From contig NZ_QJUI01000011.1 of the NCBI RefSeq assembly GCF_004327285.1, forward strand, positions 62,001 through 126,000: a DNA stretch of 64,000 nt. The letters are read 5' to 3'. A program made the position numbers and the translations under genes. Positions within the stretch are counted from its first letter, which is position 1. The number at the start of each line of letters is the position of its first letter. The notes below the pieces were generated by a model. The model was not told the origin of the DNA, searched no databases, and worked only from the letters and a program-made list of their open reading frames with translations. This DNA comes from Phytopseudomonas daroniae (lineage in GTDB: Bacteria; Pseudomonadota; Gammaproteobacteria; Pseudomonadales; Pseudomonadaceae). Shown here one piece after another: positions 37,625-46,506 of this stretch.

Positions 37625-37643
37625 AATAACGAGATCGATTCTA
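37625..37643 (-). promoter_or_regulatory. Candidate Fur box upstream of the ECF sigma gene
   Basis: AATAACGAGATCGATTCTA (plus strand) matches about 11 of 19 positions of the palindromic Fur consensus by hand count and lies about 25 bases before the sigma-gene ATG, in an AT-rich patch. Fur control of the sigma gene is the usual arrangement for such systems. The match is only moderate. Confidence 0.4.
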
Positions 37644-37770
37644 ATTAACAACTGACTCGAACGGTAGTCTTGCTTGTGGATACTGAGCCAATGAAGGTAA
37701 CACCGGCCTTTATGGCGTGTTCAAGCAACGGTTTCGAGCCCTCGTAGCCGGTTCTGCTTATCGCAGGTAC

Positions 37771-37796
37771 AAAAAACCGGGCTCATGGCCCGGTTT
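37771..37796 (-). terminator. Rho-independent terminator of galU copy 1
   Basis: On the minus strand: an AACCGGGC / GCCCGGTT stem with a short CATGA loop followed by TTTTTT, 19 bases beyond the galU stop. Confidence 0.85.
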
Positions 37797-37814
37797 CTCA
37801 TTCAGGTTCGCGTG

Positions 37815-38651
37815 TTAGCCGCTACCTTCGCGGTAGAGGTTTTCGAAGCAGAAGTTGGTCGCTTCGATGTAGCCCTCGGCACCACCGCAGTCGAAACGAC
37901 GACCCTTGAATTTGTACGCCAGTACGCAGCCTTCCTGGGCCTGCTTCATCAGCGCGTCGGTGATCTGGATTTCACCGCCCTTGCCTGGCTGGGTGTCCTT
38001 GATCAGATCGAAGATATCCGGAGTGAGGATGTAGCGGCCGATGATCGCCAGGTTCGAGGGTGCATCTTCGGCCTTCGGTTTCTCGACCATGTGGCTGACG
38101 CGGAAGATATCGTCACGGATCATCTCGCCGGCAATCACGCCGTACTTGTGGATTTCTTCCATCGGCACTTCCTGGACAGCCACGATCGAGCAGCGGAACT
38201 GGTTGTACAGTTTGACCATCTGGGTCAACACGCCATCGCCGCCGAGGTTGATACACAGGTCATCGGCCAGCACCACGGCGAACGGCTCGTCACCGATCAG
38301 TGGGCGGCCGCTGAGAATGGCGTGTCCCAGCCCCTTCATTTCCACCTGGCGGGTGTAGGAAAAGGTGCAGTTGTCGATCAGACGACGGATACCGACCAGG
38401 TATTTTTCCTTTTCGGTGTCGCGGATCTGGTGTTCCAGCTCATAGCTGATGTCGAAATGGTCTTCCAGGGAACGTTTGCCGCGACCGGTCACCATGGCGA
38501 TCTCGTTCAGGCCGGCGTCGAGTGCTTCTTCCACGCCGTACTGGATCAACGGCGTGTTGACCACAGGCAGCATTTCCTTGGGCATGGCCTTGGTCGCCGG
38601 CAGAAAGCGAGTGCCGTAACCGGCGGCTGGGAACAGGCATTTCTTGATCAT
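37815..38651 (-). CDS. galU: UTP--glucose-1-phosphate uridylyltransferase, copy 1
   Basis: 278 residues. The nucleotidyltransferase start is FPAAGYGTRFLPATKAMPKEM (2-28 region), with the VVLADDLCIN Asp-containing loop, the VEKPKAEDAPSNLAIIGRY block and GKGGEIQITDAL. It makes UDP-glucose for LPS core, exopolysaccharide, trehalose or, in this genome, the large glucan synthase. A second galU at 61189-62025 encodes a protein differing at about 25 of 278 positions by hand alignment. This copy sits beside pncC, unlike the copy next to gor, so it is probably the relocated or duplicated one. Confidence 0.95.
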   Translation of the reverse strand: MIKKCLFPAAGYGTRFLPATKAMPKEMLPVVNTPLIQYGVEEALDAGLNEIAMVTGRGKRSLEDHFDISYELEHQIRDTEKEKYLVGIRRLIDNCTFSYTRQVEMKGLGHAILSGRPLIGDEPFAVVLADDLCINLGGDGVLTQMVKLYNQFRCSIVAVQEVPMEEIHKYGVIAGEMIRDDIFRVSHMVEKPKAEDAPSNLAIIGRYILTPDIFDLIKDTQPGKGGEIQITDALMKQAQEGCVLAYKFKGRRFDCGGAEGYIEATNFCFENLYREGSG

Positions 38652-38700
38652 GTTTTTTCCTTGAATGGTCGATGTTGCACGAGTCGCTGAACCGGTGGCG

Positions 38701-39201
38701 TCAGGAGGTCTGACGCAGCCGTTCATAGTAATAAGGCAGTTGCAGCAAGGCATGGCACGCCGCAGCAGCGCGCCTTTCGTTGTTGTCTCCGGGGAAAGTG
38801 ATGGTCTCGCTGGTCACACCCTGATGTTCGGCAAGGCGGGTGACGCAGGCAAAACACATGGCACCATCAATCATCTGCAGGCCGCTCTTGTCGTCCGCGG
38901 TTGGCGCGCCAGTGATGGCCAGGATGATGTCCGCACTGCTGGCCAGCAGCACACCCAGCGCCATCTCCCGGGCGACCTCTTCGCTATTCATGCCGAAGGT
39001 CTCGATGGTCTCCAGTTTCACCCCGAGGCTGGCCTGCATGGCCCGTTTGGAGTAAACGACGAAGCCACTCTCGAGCACGCCATCACAGCCCGGTACGGCC
39101 GCAACGGTGGCGGCCAATAGCCCGGCCGTGGCCGACTCGGCAGTGCTCAGTACCAGGTTGTACTTTTCCAGGAAATGAACCGCCTGCTCGATGTTTTGCA
39201 T
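38701..39201 (-). CDS. CinA C-terminal-like nicotinamide-nucleotide amidase (PncC family)
   Basis: 166 residues, matching stand-alone PncC/CinA-C proteins. Characteristic stretches are LSTAESATAGLLAATVAAVPG, the YSKRAMQASLGV segment and ILAITGAPTADD in place of the usual ITGxAGP motif. PncC deamidates NMN for NAD recycling. The TGAPTADD variant suggests a divergent subfamily, so the activity is less certain. Likely co-transcribed with galU 49 bases downstream. Confidence 0.7.
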   Translation of the reverse strand: MQNIEQAVHFLEKYNLVLSTAESATAGLLAATVAAVPGCDGVLESGFVVYSKRAMQASLGVKLETIETFGMNSEEVAREMALGVLLASSADIILAITGAPTADDKSGLQMIDGAMCFACVTRLAEHQGVTSETITFPGDNNERRAAAACHALLQLPYYYERLRQTS

Positions 39202-39364
39202 GCTGGCGAAAGTCTCCAACCCAACCGTTACTGTGTGTCTATGGCAGTACTTGGGGGCTACAAGTTCCAGATATTTAGTAGAGACCATCCATCGACCCGG
39301 CTGAACTCTGGAGCCCGCTTGTTTTTCCCACGCTAGACAGCAGACGAACCCAAGGGGCAATGAA

Positions 39365-39802
39365 GTGAATACTCTGCGCAAGCTGCAAGACACCCATGAA
39401 CTGCACGATGTGAGCGATGGTTCGATTCGCGATGCATTCATCCAGGCATTGAGCGAGAAAGCGCGCCCTCTGTTCGAAGAAGCAGCCAGCTACGCACGCA
39501 ACCACGATCTCGACGTGGTGGTCGATCTGGCGCTGGAAAACGACAAGCCGCGCCTGATCCTGGCGGTCAGCCGGCCCGATGAAGGCCTGGTCAGCAGCTA
39601 CAGTCTGGTCGCCAATATCGCGGCGCAGCGCATGCTGCATGAGGAGTACTACGCCGACAGCGGCGATATCCACCGCCAGGAATCGCTGCTGGCATCGGTC
39701 AACGAAAAGGTCATCGACACCCGTCTGGCCAACTTCTTCCGCAAAGGCTTCGCTCTGCCGCTCGATTACATCAACGAGCGCCACCCCATCGGCTTCTGGT
39801 GA
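39365..39802 (+). CDS. Conserved-looking protein of unknown function
   Basis: 145 residues from a GTG with AGGGG ahead. It is soluble, acidic and mixed alpha/beta (EEAASYARNHDLDVVVDLAL, RLILAVSRPDEGLVSSY). No signal peptide, membrane helix or catalytic motif stands out. It is divergent from pncC-galU and 85 bases ahead of the hydroxylase gene. I do not recognise the family. Confidence 0.65.
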   Translation: MNTLRKLQDTHELHDVSDGSIRDAFIQALSEKARPLFEEAASYARNHDLDVVVDLALENDKPRLILAVSRPDEGLVSSYSLVANIAAQRMLHEEYYADSGDIHRQESLLASVNEKVIDTRLANFFRKGFALPLDYINERHPIGFW

Positions 39803-39887
39803 CCGTCCTTTTGCCTGATCCCGAGCAATGCCTCCCGGTGGCCGCTGACCTACAGTAAGTGCCTGTCAGCAACTGCGGGGAGCCGCC

Positions 39888-41063
39888 ATGCAAGCGGATG
39901 TCGTCATCGTCGGAGCCGGGCCGGCGGGCCTTTGCCTGGCGCGATCATTGTCCGGCCACGGGCTTTCCATTCGACTGATCGAACGTCAGTCGCTCGATGA
40001 TTTGGCAATGCCGCCCTTCGATGGCCGCGAGATCGCCCTCACCCACGCATCGCAACAGACGCTGCAGTCGCTGGGGCTGTGGCAACACGTCTCGGCTGAA
40101 GACATCGCTCCGCTGCGCGACGCCCGGGTGCTCAATGGCCCTTCCCCTTACGCACTGCGTATCGCCGCGGCGGCAGCCGGCCAGGATCGGTTGGGATGCC
40201 TGGTGCCCAATCAGGCGATCCGTCGCGCCGCTTTCGCTGCAGTAAAGGAATGCCCTGACGTTCAGTTGCTGACCGAGTGCACGGTCAGCGATCTGCGCTG
40301 CACGACGCGAGGCGTGACGTTACGCCTGAGCGATGGCCAGAGCCTGGGTGCGCGATTGATCGTGGCTGCCGACAGCCGTTTTTCGGAAACCCGGCGACGT
40401 CTGGGAATCGGCGCGCGCATGGAGGACTTCGGCAAGACCATGCTGGTCTGCCGCATGGCCCACGAACACAGCCATGAGCAGGTTGCCTGGGAGTGGTTCG
40501 GCTACGGGCAGACACTTGCCCTGCTGCCCCTGAACGGCAACTGCGCCTCGGCGGTGCTGACGTTATCGCCTGAGGAAATGAGCAAAGTGATGAGCCTCGA
40601 TGCCGAGGCCTTCGCACGCGATATGGAGCGACGTTTCGACCGACGCCTGGGGCGTATGGAACTGCTTGGCGAGCGTCATGCCTACCCGCTGGTTGGCGTC
40701 TATGCCGAGCGTTTCGCCGGGTTACGCAGTGCCCTGGTAGGCGATGCCGCGGTGGGCATGCATCCGGTGACGGCGCATGGCTTCAACTTTGGCTTGCAGA
40801 GCCAGAAACGGCTGGCGGATGTGCTTCTCGACGCGTTGCATCAGGGCCGAGATATCGGCACCCCCGCCGTTCTTCAGCGTTACGCCCGCGCCCAGCAGCG
40901 AGCCAGCTGGCCCTTGTATCAGGCCACCAGCCTGCTGGTGCGGCTGTACACCGATGATCGAATGCCCTCTCGCCTGCTACGCAATGCCGGCCTGCGCCTG
41001 GCACAGAACCTGTCGCCGCTCAAATCGGCGCTGGCTCGACATCTGACGCAGGTATCGAGCTGA
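39888..41063 (+). CDS. FAD-dependent UbiH/UbiF-family hydroxylase (UbiM-like)
   Basis: 391 residues. The N-terminal FAD dinucleotide-binding motif VVIVGAGPAGLCLARSL (5-21), an RFSETRR-type DG region at about 165, and the second FAD motif LVGDAAVGMHPVTAHGFNFGL (about 283-303), where this family has the ubiquinone-hydroxylase signature. Such enzymes hydroxylate the ubiquinone ring; UbiM is one subgroup. A secondary-metabolite hydroxylase (PqsH-like) is an alternative. GGGGAG lies just ahead of the ATG. It converges on cysW with one base between the stops. Confidence 0.75.
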   Translation: MQADVVIVGAGPAGLCLARSLSGHGLSIRLIERQSLDDLAMPPFDGREIALTHASQQTLQSLGLWQHVSAEDIAPLRDARVLNGPSPYALRIAAAAAGQDRLGCLVPNQAIRRAAFAAVKECPDVQLLTECTVSDLRCTTRGVTLRLSDGQSLGARLIVAADSRFSETRRRLGIGARMEDFGKTMLVCRMAHEHSHEQVAWEWFGYGQTLALLPLNGNCASAVLTLSPEEMSKVMSLDAEAFARDMERRFDRRLGRMELLGERHAYPLVGVYAERFAGLRSALVGDAAVGMHPVTAHGFNFGLQSQKRLADVLLDALHQGRDIGTPAVLQRYARAQQRASWPLYQATSLLVRLYTDDRMPSRLLRNAGLRLAQNLSPLKSALARHLTQVSS

Positions 41064-41064
41064 C

Positions 41065-41895
41065 TCAGCTGTCGGCAGCGCGTTGCATGTTGACGCGCTG
41101 ACGCCACTCCATGTAGGTCTTGAGGAACAGGGTGAACAACGCCATGCAGGCCAACAGGCCCGCTGCGGTAAAAGCCGCTACGGGTTTGTAATCGTTGTTC
41201 AACTGATCCACCAGCAGCGGCAGGGTCAGAGTCTGGTTGAGGATGGTGCCGGACACCACCGACACCGCCCCGAATTCCCCCACTGCCCGCGCGTTGGTGA
41301 CCACCACGCCATACAGCAACGCCCACTTGATATTGGGCAGCGTGATATGGCGGAAAATCTGCCAGCCATTGGCTCCCAGGCACAACGCCGAGGTTTCCTC
41401 GTCATTGCCTTGGGACTGCATCACCGGAATCAGGATGCGCGCCACATAGGGTGCGGTGACGAACACGGTGACCATGACGATGCCGGGCCAGGCGAACATC
41501 AGTTGCATGTCGTTATCGTAGAACCAGCGGCCCAGCGCGGTTTCCAGCCCATAGACGACCAGATAGCAGAGGCCCGCGACCACCGGTGACACGGCGTAGG
41601 GAATATCCACCAGAGTGGTCAGCAGCTTGCGGCCACGGAAGTCGTAATGGGTCACGCACCAGGCCAGCAGAATGCCGAAGCACAGGTTCAGCGGCACGGT
41701 GAGCGCAGCGACCAGCAGAGTCAGGCCGATGGCGTGCTGCATGTAGTCCTGGGACAGGTTGTCGACCAGTACGCTCCAGCCACCGCTGAGCGCCTTGGTG
41801 AAAATCAGTGCCAAGGGAACCAGTAGCATCAGCGCGACCGCACCGAGGCCGAGGATGATGAGTAACCATTGATGCCAGTGCTGAGGTTTTTTCAT
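41065..41895 (-). CDS. cysW: Sulfate/thiosulfate ABC transporter permease CysW
   Basis: 276 residues from the ATG that overlaps the cysT stop as ATGA (an ATG at 41913 is possible). Six hydrophobic helices, the first at about 10-30. The permease coupling loop EETSALCLGANGWQIFRHITLPNIKWALLYG and NARAVGEFGAVSVVSG identify the CysW type. Its stop is one base from the stop of the convergent hydroxylase gene, leaving no room for cysA, which follows cysW in most Pseudomonas sulfate operons. Confidence 0.92.
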   Translation of the reverse strand: MKKPQHWHQWLLIILGLGAVALMLLVPLALIFTKALSGGWSVLVDNLSQDYMQHAIGLTLLVAALTVPLNLCFGILLAWCVTHYDFRGRKLLTTLVDIPYAVSPVVAGLCYLVVYGLETALGRWFYDNDMQLMFAWPGIVMVTVFVTAPYVARILIPVMQSQGNDEETSALCLGANGWQIFRHITLPNIKWALLYGVVVTNARAVGEFGAVSVVSGTILNQTLTLPLLVDQLNNDYKPVAAFTAAGLLACMALFTLFLKTYMEWRQRVNMQRAADS

Positions 41896-42740
41896 CTGCT
41901 TTGCCGCTGCCATTTGAACAAGCGCCCCTGCACCACCTGCAAGGCGAAGAGCAGGAACAGTGATGCCAGGAGAATCACCGAGGCGATCGCCGCCGCTGCC
42001 GGGTAATTGAATTCCTGCAGGCGCACGAAAATCATCAGGGACGAGACTTCGGTTTTGAACGGGATGTTGCCGGCGATCATGATCACCGCACCGAACTCGC
42101 CCAGGCTGCGCACGAACGCCTGGGACGCCCCGGTGATCAGCGCCGGGGCCAGGCTCGGCAGCACCACGTAGGCGAAGCTCTGCCACTTGTTGGCGCCCAG
42201 GGTGCTGGCCGCCTCTTCGTACTCCGTGCCCAGGCTCTGCAGCACCGGCTGCACGGTGCGCACCACGAACGGCAGGCTGGTGAACACCATGGCGATCAGC
42301 AGGCCGGGATACGCATAGGCGATCTTGATGCCGACAGCGTCGAAATACTGGCCGAGCCAGCCACCGGGAACCAGCAGGGTCGCCAGGGTCAGACCGGCGA
42401 CCGAGGTCGGCAGCGCGAACGGCAGATCCACCAGCGCATCGACCAGGCGTCGGCCGGGGAATTCGTAACGGGTGATGATCCAGGCGATCAGCAAGCCGAT
42501 CAGCAGCACGATCACGGTGGAATAGAAGGCACCGCTGATGGTGACCTTGTAGCTCTGCACCACGCGCGGATCGCTGATCGCCTGCCAGTACTGCGCCCAA
42601 CTCATGTCGCTGACGTAGAGCAACAGGGCGGACAGCGGAAACAGGATGACCAGCGACAGATAGAAGACGCTGAAACCGAAGCTCAGGCCGAAGCCCGGCA
42701 GCAACGGATTCTGCAGAAAGAAAACGGGGGTCTTGCTCAC
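41892..42740 (-). CDS. cysT: Sulfate/thiosulfate ABC transporter permease CysT
   Basis: 282 residues from the GTG at 42740 (AAGGAC ribosome site); further upstream starts are in frame but lack a site. Six membrane helices. The coupling region EYEEAASTLGANKWQSFAYVVLPSLAPALITG and RSLGEFGAVIMIAGN match CysT/CysU. It is the partner of CysW in the inner-membrane channel. Confidence 0.92.
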   Translation of the reverse strand: MSKTPVFFLQNPLLPGFGLSFGFSVFYLSLVILFPLSALLLYVSDMSWAQYWQAISDPRVVQSYKVTISGAFYSTVIVLLIGLLIAWIITRYEFPGRRLVDALVDLPFALPTSVAGLTLATLLVPGGWLGQYFDAVGIKIAYAYPGLLIAMVFTSLPFVVRTVQPVLQSLGTEYEEAASTLGANKWQSFAYVVLPSLAPALITGASQAFVRSLGEFGAVIMIAGNIPFKTEVSSLMIFVRLQEFNYPAAAAIASVILLASLFLLFALQVVQGRLFKWQRQSR

Positions 42741-42935
42741 TCGAAAGTCCTTCAATGCACAAACCGCCGAAGGATCGGCGGTTTGTGAAATACATCTGAT
42801 GCGGCTCAGCCCTCGGCGACGATCGAGATCTCGCGAGCTAGAGCCATGCACGGGCTAGGCGCCCCCGTGGAAACAGGCAAAGCGGCCTGTTTCCAACGCT
42901 GCAGGGCCGACGCGCAGCAGATCGATACTAGACGA

Positions 42936-43949
42936 TCAGCGACCTTCGGCCAAAAGCTGGTCAAGGATAGCATTGCCATCGAAGTGCTTGGCAGTGATCT
43001 CGTCCCAGGTACCAAGGACTTCGGTCGGGTTGATCAGGCGCAGATCCTGGAACTGGCCTGCGGTTTCGGCAGCCACTTCCTTGTCTTGCACACGGTAGTG
43101 GTAAGTGGTCAGCAGCTTCTGAATGTCCTTGCTGTACTGGAAGTCTAGGTAGGCTTTGGCGACATCGCGGGTGCCCTTCTCGTCAACCACCTTGTCCACC
43201 ACGGCAACCGGGAATTCGGCCAGCACGCTTACCGGCGGCACCACCACTTCGAACTCGCCGGATTTGAACTCTTCGCCATTGGCGATATTGACCACTTCCG
43301 ATTCGAAACTCAGCAGTACATCGCCCTGACCGTTCTGTGCGAAGGCCACGGTGGCACCACGGCCGCCGGTGGGGAAGTTCTCGACGTTGTGAAGGATCTT
43401 GCCGACGAATTCCTTGATCTTGGCTTCATCGCCCTTGAACGCTTCGTTGGCGTACAGCCAGGCACCCAGGTAGCTGTAGCGGGCGTTGCCGGAGGTTTTC
43501 GGGTTGGGGAACACCAGCTTCACGTCCGAACGGGCCAGGTCGTCCCAGTTCTTGATGTTCTTCGGGTTGCCCTTGCGAACCAGGAAGGCAGTGGTGCTGT
43601 AGTACGGCGAGCTGCCATTGGGGAACTGCTCGGCCCAATCCTTACGCACCAGGCCACGCTTGGCCAGGATATCCACGTCGGTAACCTGGTTGAAGGTCAC
43701 GGTGTCGACCTTCTTGCCCTGGATGATGTCCTGAGCCTGACGCGAGGTACCAGCGAACGACTGATCGATCTTCAGATCCTTGCCGGTTTCGGCTTTCCAG
43801 TGGGCCTGGAACTTGGGGTTGATCTCGGCGAACAGCTCACGGGCCACGTCATAAGAGGCATTGAGAATCGGCTTGTCTGCTGCCAGCACAGCAGCGCTAC
43901 CGAGCAGCGAGGTGGTGACGGCAGTCGCCAACAGGAGTTTCTTCAGCAT
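42936..43949 (-). CDS. sbp: Periplasmic sulfate-binding protein
   Basis: 337 residues with a signal peptide cut after about residue 23 (VLAAD). Sulfate-binding-protein signatures are ASYDVARELFAEINPKF, the SFAGTSRQAQDIIQGKKVD block and the VTFNQVTDVDILA stretch. The AYLDFQYSKDIQKLL C-terminal region also fits. It delivers sulfate or thiosulfate to CysTW. An AT-rich promoter region precedes it, as expected for a CysB-controlled gene. Confidence 0.95.
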   Translation of the reverse strand: MLKKLLLATAVTTSLLGSAAVLAADKPILNASYDVARELFAEINPKFQAHWKAETGKDLKIDQSFAGTSRQAQDIIQGKKVDTVTFNQVTDVDILAKRGLVRKDWAEQFPNGSSPYYSTTAFLVRKGNPKNIKNWDDLARSDVKLVFPNPKTSGNARYSYLGAWLYANEAFKGDEAKIKEFVGKILHNVENFPTGGRGATVAFAQNGQGDVLLSFESEVVNIANGEEFKSGEFEVVVPPVSVLAEFPVAVVDKVVDEKGTRDVAKAYLDFQYSKDIQKLLTTYHYRVQDKEVAAETAGQFQDLRLINPTEVLGTWDEITAKHFDGNAILDQLLAEGR

Positions 43950-44025
43950 GATCCAGGGTTTCCTTACGGGGTAGGTGCGGATGACGGCATCAGTCTGCTT
44001 GATGGCCTTATGCCTTAAAAGAATC

Positions 44026-44054
44026 TATTTATCATAACCATATTCCTCTATGAA
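44026..44054 (-). promoter_or_regulatory. Candidate promoter of sbp
   Basis: On the minus strand, TTCATA and TAAATA are separated by 17 bases in an AT-rich patch about 75 bases ahead of the sbp ATG. The surrounding AT-rich DNA would suit CysB binding, but no clear consensus for that regulator can be claimed. Confidence 0.35.
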
Positions 44055-44131
44055 CTAGAAATACCTTCACCCTCCTCTTTCCTGTAACCAGCTCTTGGCA
44101 AATCACCTGAATTCCTAAAAAGAATTGAAGG

Positions 44132-44165
44132 AAAAAAGCCCGCCTGGTTTCCCGGGCGGGCTTTC
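44132..44165 (-). terminator. Rho-independent terminator after the lipoprotein gene
   Basis: On the minus strand: an AAAGCCCGCC / GGCGGGCTTT stem followed by a run of T, 28 bases past the stop of the 44193 gene. It separates that operon from sbp-cysTW. Confidence 0.85.
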
Positions 44166-44192
44166 TTCATTGCAGCGGTTGTCAGTGGCGGA

Positions 44193-45092
44193 TCACTCCT
44201 CCCACTTGCCGCCTTCGACGATGATCGCTTCTGGATCGGTGCCCTCGGCCAGCTCCGGACGAACGTACTGATCGTACAGGCTGAGCAGGAATTTCTCCTC
44301 GCCCAGCTTGGCCAGCTCATCGTTAACCCAGTCGCGCAGTTCGCTGTTGCCCTTCTTCACTGCCGGGGCGATCGGTGCTTCATCGCCCAGGGTTTCGGCG
44401 AGGACGCGATAGCCCGGATTCTGCTTGGCCCAGCTGAACAGCACCAGGTTGTCCTGGGCATAGGCATCGCCACGACCGTTGGCCAGGGCCTGCAGCGACT
44501 CGGAGTTCTTCTCGAACTTGAGCAGTTTCCACTCCGGATGGTTCCTGGTCAGCCAGATATCGGCGGTGGTGCCGGTGGTGACGATGGTGGTCTTGTCGGC
44601 CAGGTCGTCGAGCTTCTGTACGTCACTGCCGTCGGCCACCAGGGCCTGAACGGCGACGCGCAGGTTCGGGTTGGTGAAATCCACCGCCTCGGCGCGCTCC
44701 GGGGTGACGGTCATGTTGGCGAGGATCAGGTCGACCTTGTCGCTCTGCAGGAACGGGATACGACTGGCCGGCTCGACGACCACGAATTCGACTTTCTTCT
44801 CGTCGCCGAGCAGATCCTTGGCGAAGCGTTTGGCGATATCGGTATCGAAGCCGACGTACTCGCCCTGCTCGTTGACGAAGCCGAATGGCGGCTTGTCGCT
44901 GAAGACACCGACGATCAGCTTGTCGCGGGCCTTGATCTTCTCCAGGTAGCTGTCGCTGGGCGCAGCTTCGGCGGCCGGCGGCGTCGGTGCGGCGGGCTCG
45001 GCCGCGGCCTGCTTGGGTTCATCGGATGGGCCGCAACCAATCAGCAGGCTGGCAGCGAGCAAGGGGAATGTCAGGGCAGATTTAAAGGTCAT
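44193..45092 (-). CDS. Lipoprotein substrate-binding protein of a polar amino-acid/cystine-type ABC importer
   Basis: 299 residues. A lipobox LLIGC gives lipid-anchored Cys20, followed by a Pro/Ala-rich linker to about residue 48. The family 3 binding domain follows ([25 protein letters not shown], then [18 protein letters not shown]). It is last in a four-gene operon with two permeases and an ATPase, overlapping the ATPase stop by 4 bp. The setting among sulfur genes suggests a sulfur amino acid or derivative as ligand; this is inference. Confidence 0.88.
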   Translation of the reverse strand: MTFKSALTFPLLAASLLIGCGPSDEPKQAAAEPAAPTPPAAEAAPSDSYLEKIKARDKLIVGVFSDKPPFGFVNEQGEYVGFDTDIAKRFAKDLLGDEKKVEFVVVEPASRIPFLQSDKVDLILANMTVTPERAEAVDFTNPNLRVAVQALVADGSDVQKLDDLADKTTIVTTGTTADIWLTRNHPEWKLLKFEKNSESLQALANGRGDAYAQDNLVLFSWAKQNPGYRVLAETLGDEAPIAPAVKKGNSELRDWVNDELAKLGEEKFLLSLYDQYVRPELAEGTDPEAIIVEGGKWEE

Positions 45093-45850
45093 TGCGCTTT
45101 CCTTTTGGGCATGTTTTCCACGTAGGAGAACTTCTCCAGAAACTGCTGCGCGCGTGCGGTTTGCGGGTTGCTGAAAAAAGTTTCAGGGTCGTTCTGTTCG
45201 GCGATCACGCCGCCGTCCATGAACAGGATTCGGTCGGCCACCGCCCGGGCGAAGGCCATTTCGTGAGTGACGATAAGCATGGTCATGCCGCCTTCGGCGA
45301 GGCCGAGGATCACTTCCAGCACCTCCTTGACCATCTCCGGGTCGAGGGCGGCGGTCACCTCGTCGAACAACATCACCTGCGGGTTCATGCACAGCGCCCG
45401 GACGATGGCGATGCGCTGCTGCTGGCCGCCAGACAACTCACGCGGGTAGGCATTGCGCTTGTCCAGCAGGCCGACCCGCTCCAGCAGCGCCTTGGCCTGC
45501 GCCAGGGCCTCACCGAAGGCACGTCTCTGCACCTTGAGCGGGCCGAGCAGGATGTTCTCCAGCACCGTCTTGTTGGGGAACAGGTGGTAGCTCTGGAACA
45601 CCATGCCGATTTCCTGGCGCACGGCGCGCCAGTCGGTCTTGCCGCCCAGCTCGCGCCCGGCGAAACGCAGGCTGCCGCCCTGCCCCTGCTCCAGACCATT
45701 GAGGCAGCGCAGCAGAGTGCTCTTGCCGCAACCGCTGGGGCCGAGGATCACCACCACCTCGCCGCGCTCGACACGCAGGTCGACCTTGCGCAGCACCGGC
45801 GTGGCGCCGAAGCTTTTGCTGAATGAATCCAGTTCGATCAACGCGGTCAT
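45089..45850 (-). CDS. Polar amino-acid/cystine-type ABC importer ATPase
   Basis: 253 residues with Walker [11 protein letters not shown] (about 34-43), [16 protein letters not shown], signature [29 protein letters not shown] and the [10 protein letters not shown]-loop. Walker B has DEVTAALD rather than DEPTSALD, a variant also found in active members of this class. It overlaps both neighbours by 4 bp (ATGA). Confidence 0.93.
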   Translation of the reverse strand: MTALIELDSFSKSFGATPVLRKVDLRVERGEVVVILGPSGCGKSTLLRCLNGLEQGQGGSLRFAGRELGGKTDWRAVRQEIGMVFQSYHLFPNKTVLENILLGPLKVQRRAFGEALAQAKALLERVGLLDKRNAYPRELSGGQQQRIAIVRALCMNPQVMLFDEVTAALDPEMVKEVLEVILGLAEGGMTMLIVTHEMAFARAVADRILFMDGGVIAEQNDPETFFSNPQTARAQQFLEKFSYVENMPKRKAQ

Positions 45851-46506
45851 GCATGACTCCAGCGACGTTCCAGCACGCGCGAGGCGGCCGACAGCGGATA
45901 ACAGAGGACAAAGAAAAACAGGAACAGGAAGCCGTAGATCAGCACCGACTCGTAGGTGCGCTCGATGATCTGCTGACCGACCTTGATCACATCCACCACG
46001 CCGATCAGCACCGCCAGCGAGCTGGTCTTGATCAGCCGCGTATAGACGTTGATGGTCGGCGGCGTCATGCGCTTGAGCGCCTGGGGCAGCAGCACCTCGC
46101 CGTACAGCTGCCAGGTGTTCAGGCCGATGGCCAGACCGGCCTCACGCTGGCCACGGGGCAGCGAACGCAAGCCGCCGCGCACCACCTCGCCCACCTCGCT
46201 GGCGCCCCATAACGACAACACCAGCACCGCGCACCAGAAGCTCGGCACGCTGACGCCGGCGAAGATCGGCAACCCGAAGAAGAACAGATACAGCCAGACC
46301 AGCACCGGGATCGCCCGGAACAGTTCCAGGTAGACCCGCAGCAGCCCATCGAGCCAGGCCGAACCGAGACTGCGCAACACCCCGTAGAGCACGCCACCCA
46401 AAGTGCTGAAGGCGATGGCCGAGGCAGAAATGCTCAGGGTTTCCCAGGCGCCGCGGGCCAGCTGCGGCGCCGACACCCAGAGCAGCTCAAGACCCGAACT
46501 GGCCAT
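45847..46506 (-). CDS. Amino-acid-type ABC importer permease 2
   Basis: 219 residues, four to five hydrophobic helices. HisM-family marks are [21 protein letters not shown] and the coupling loop [18 protein letters not shown] followed by [10 protein letters not shown]. The ATG at 46506 overlaps the upstream permease gene slightly. It forms a heterodimer with permease 1. Confidence 0.9.
   Translation of the reverse strand: MASSGLELLWVSAPQLARGAWETLSISASAIAFSTLGGVLYGVLRSLGSAWLDGLLRVYLELFRAIPVLVWLYLFFFGLPIFAGVSVPSFWCAVLVLSLWGASEVGEVVRGGLRSLPRGQREAGLAIGLNTWQLYGEVLLPQALKRMTPPTINVYTRLIKTSSLAVLIGVVDVIKVGQQIIERTYESVLIYGFLFLFFFVLCYPLSAASRVLERRWSHA

Noticed and set aside
41895..42795. Apparent long N-terminal extension of CysW through the cysT region
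   Set aside because: The extension is an out-of-frame reading of cysT; CysW begins at the ATGA overlap or an ATG 18 bases earlier.
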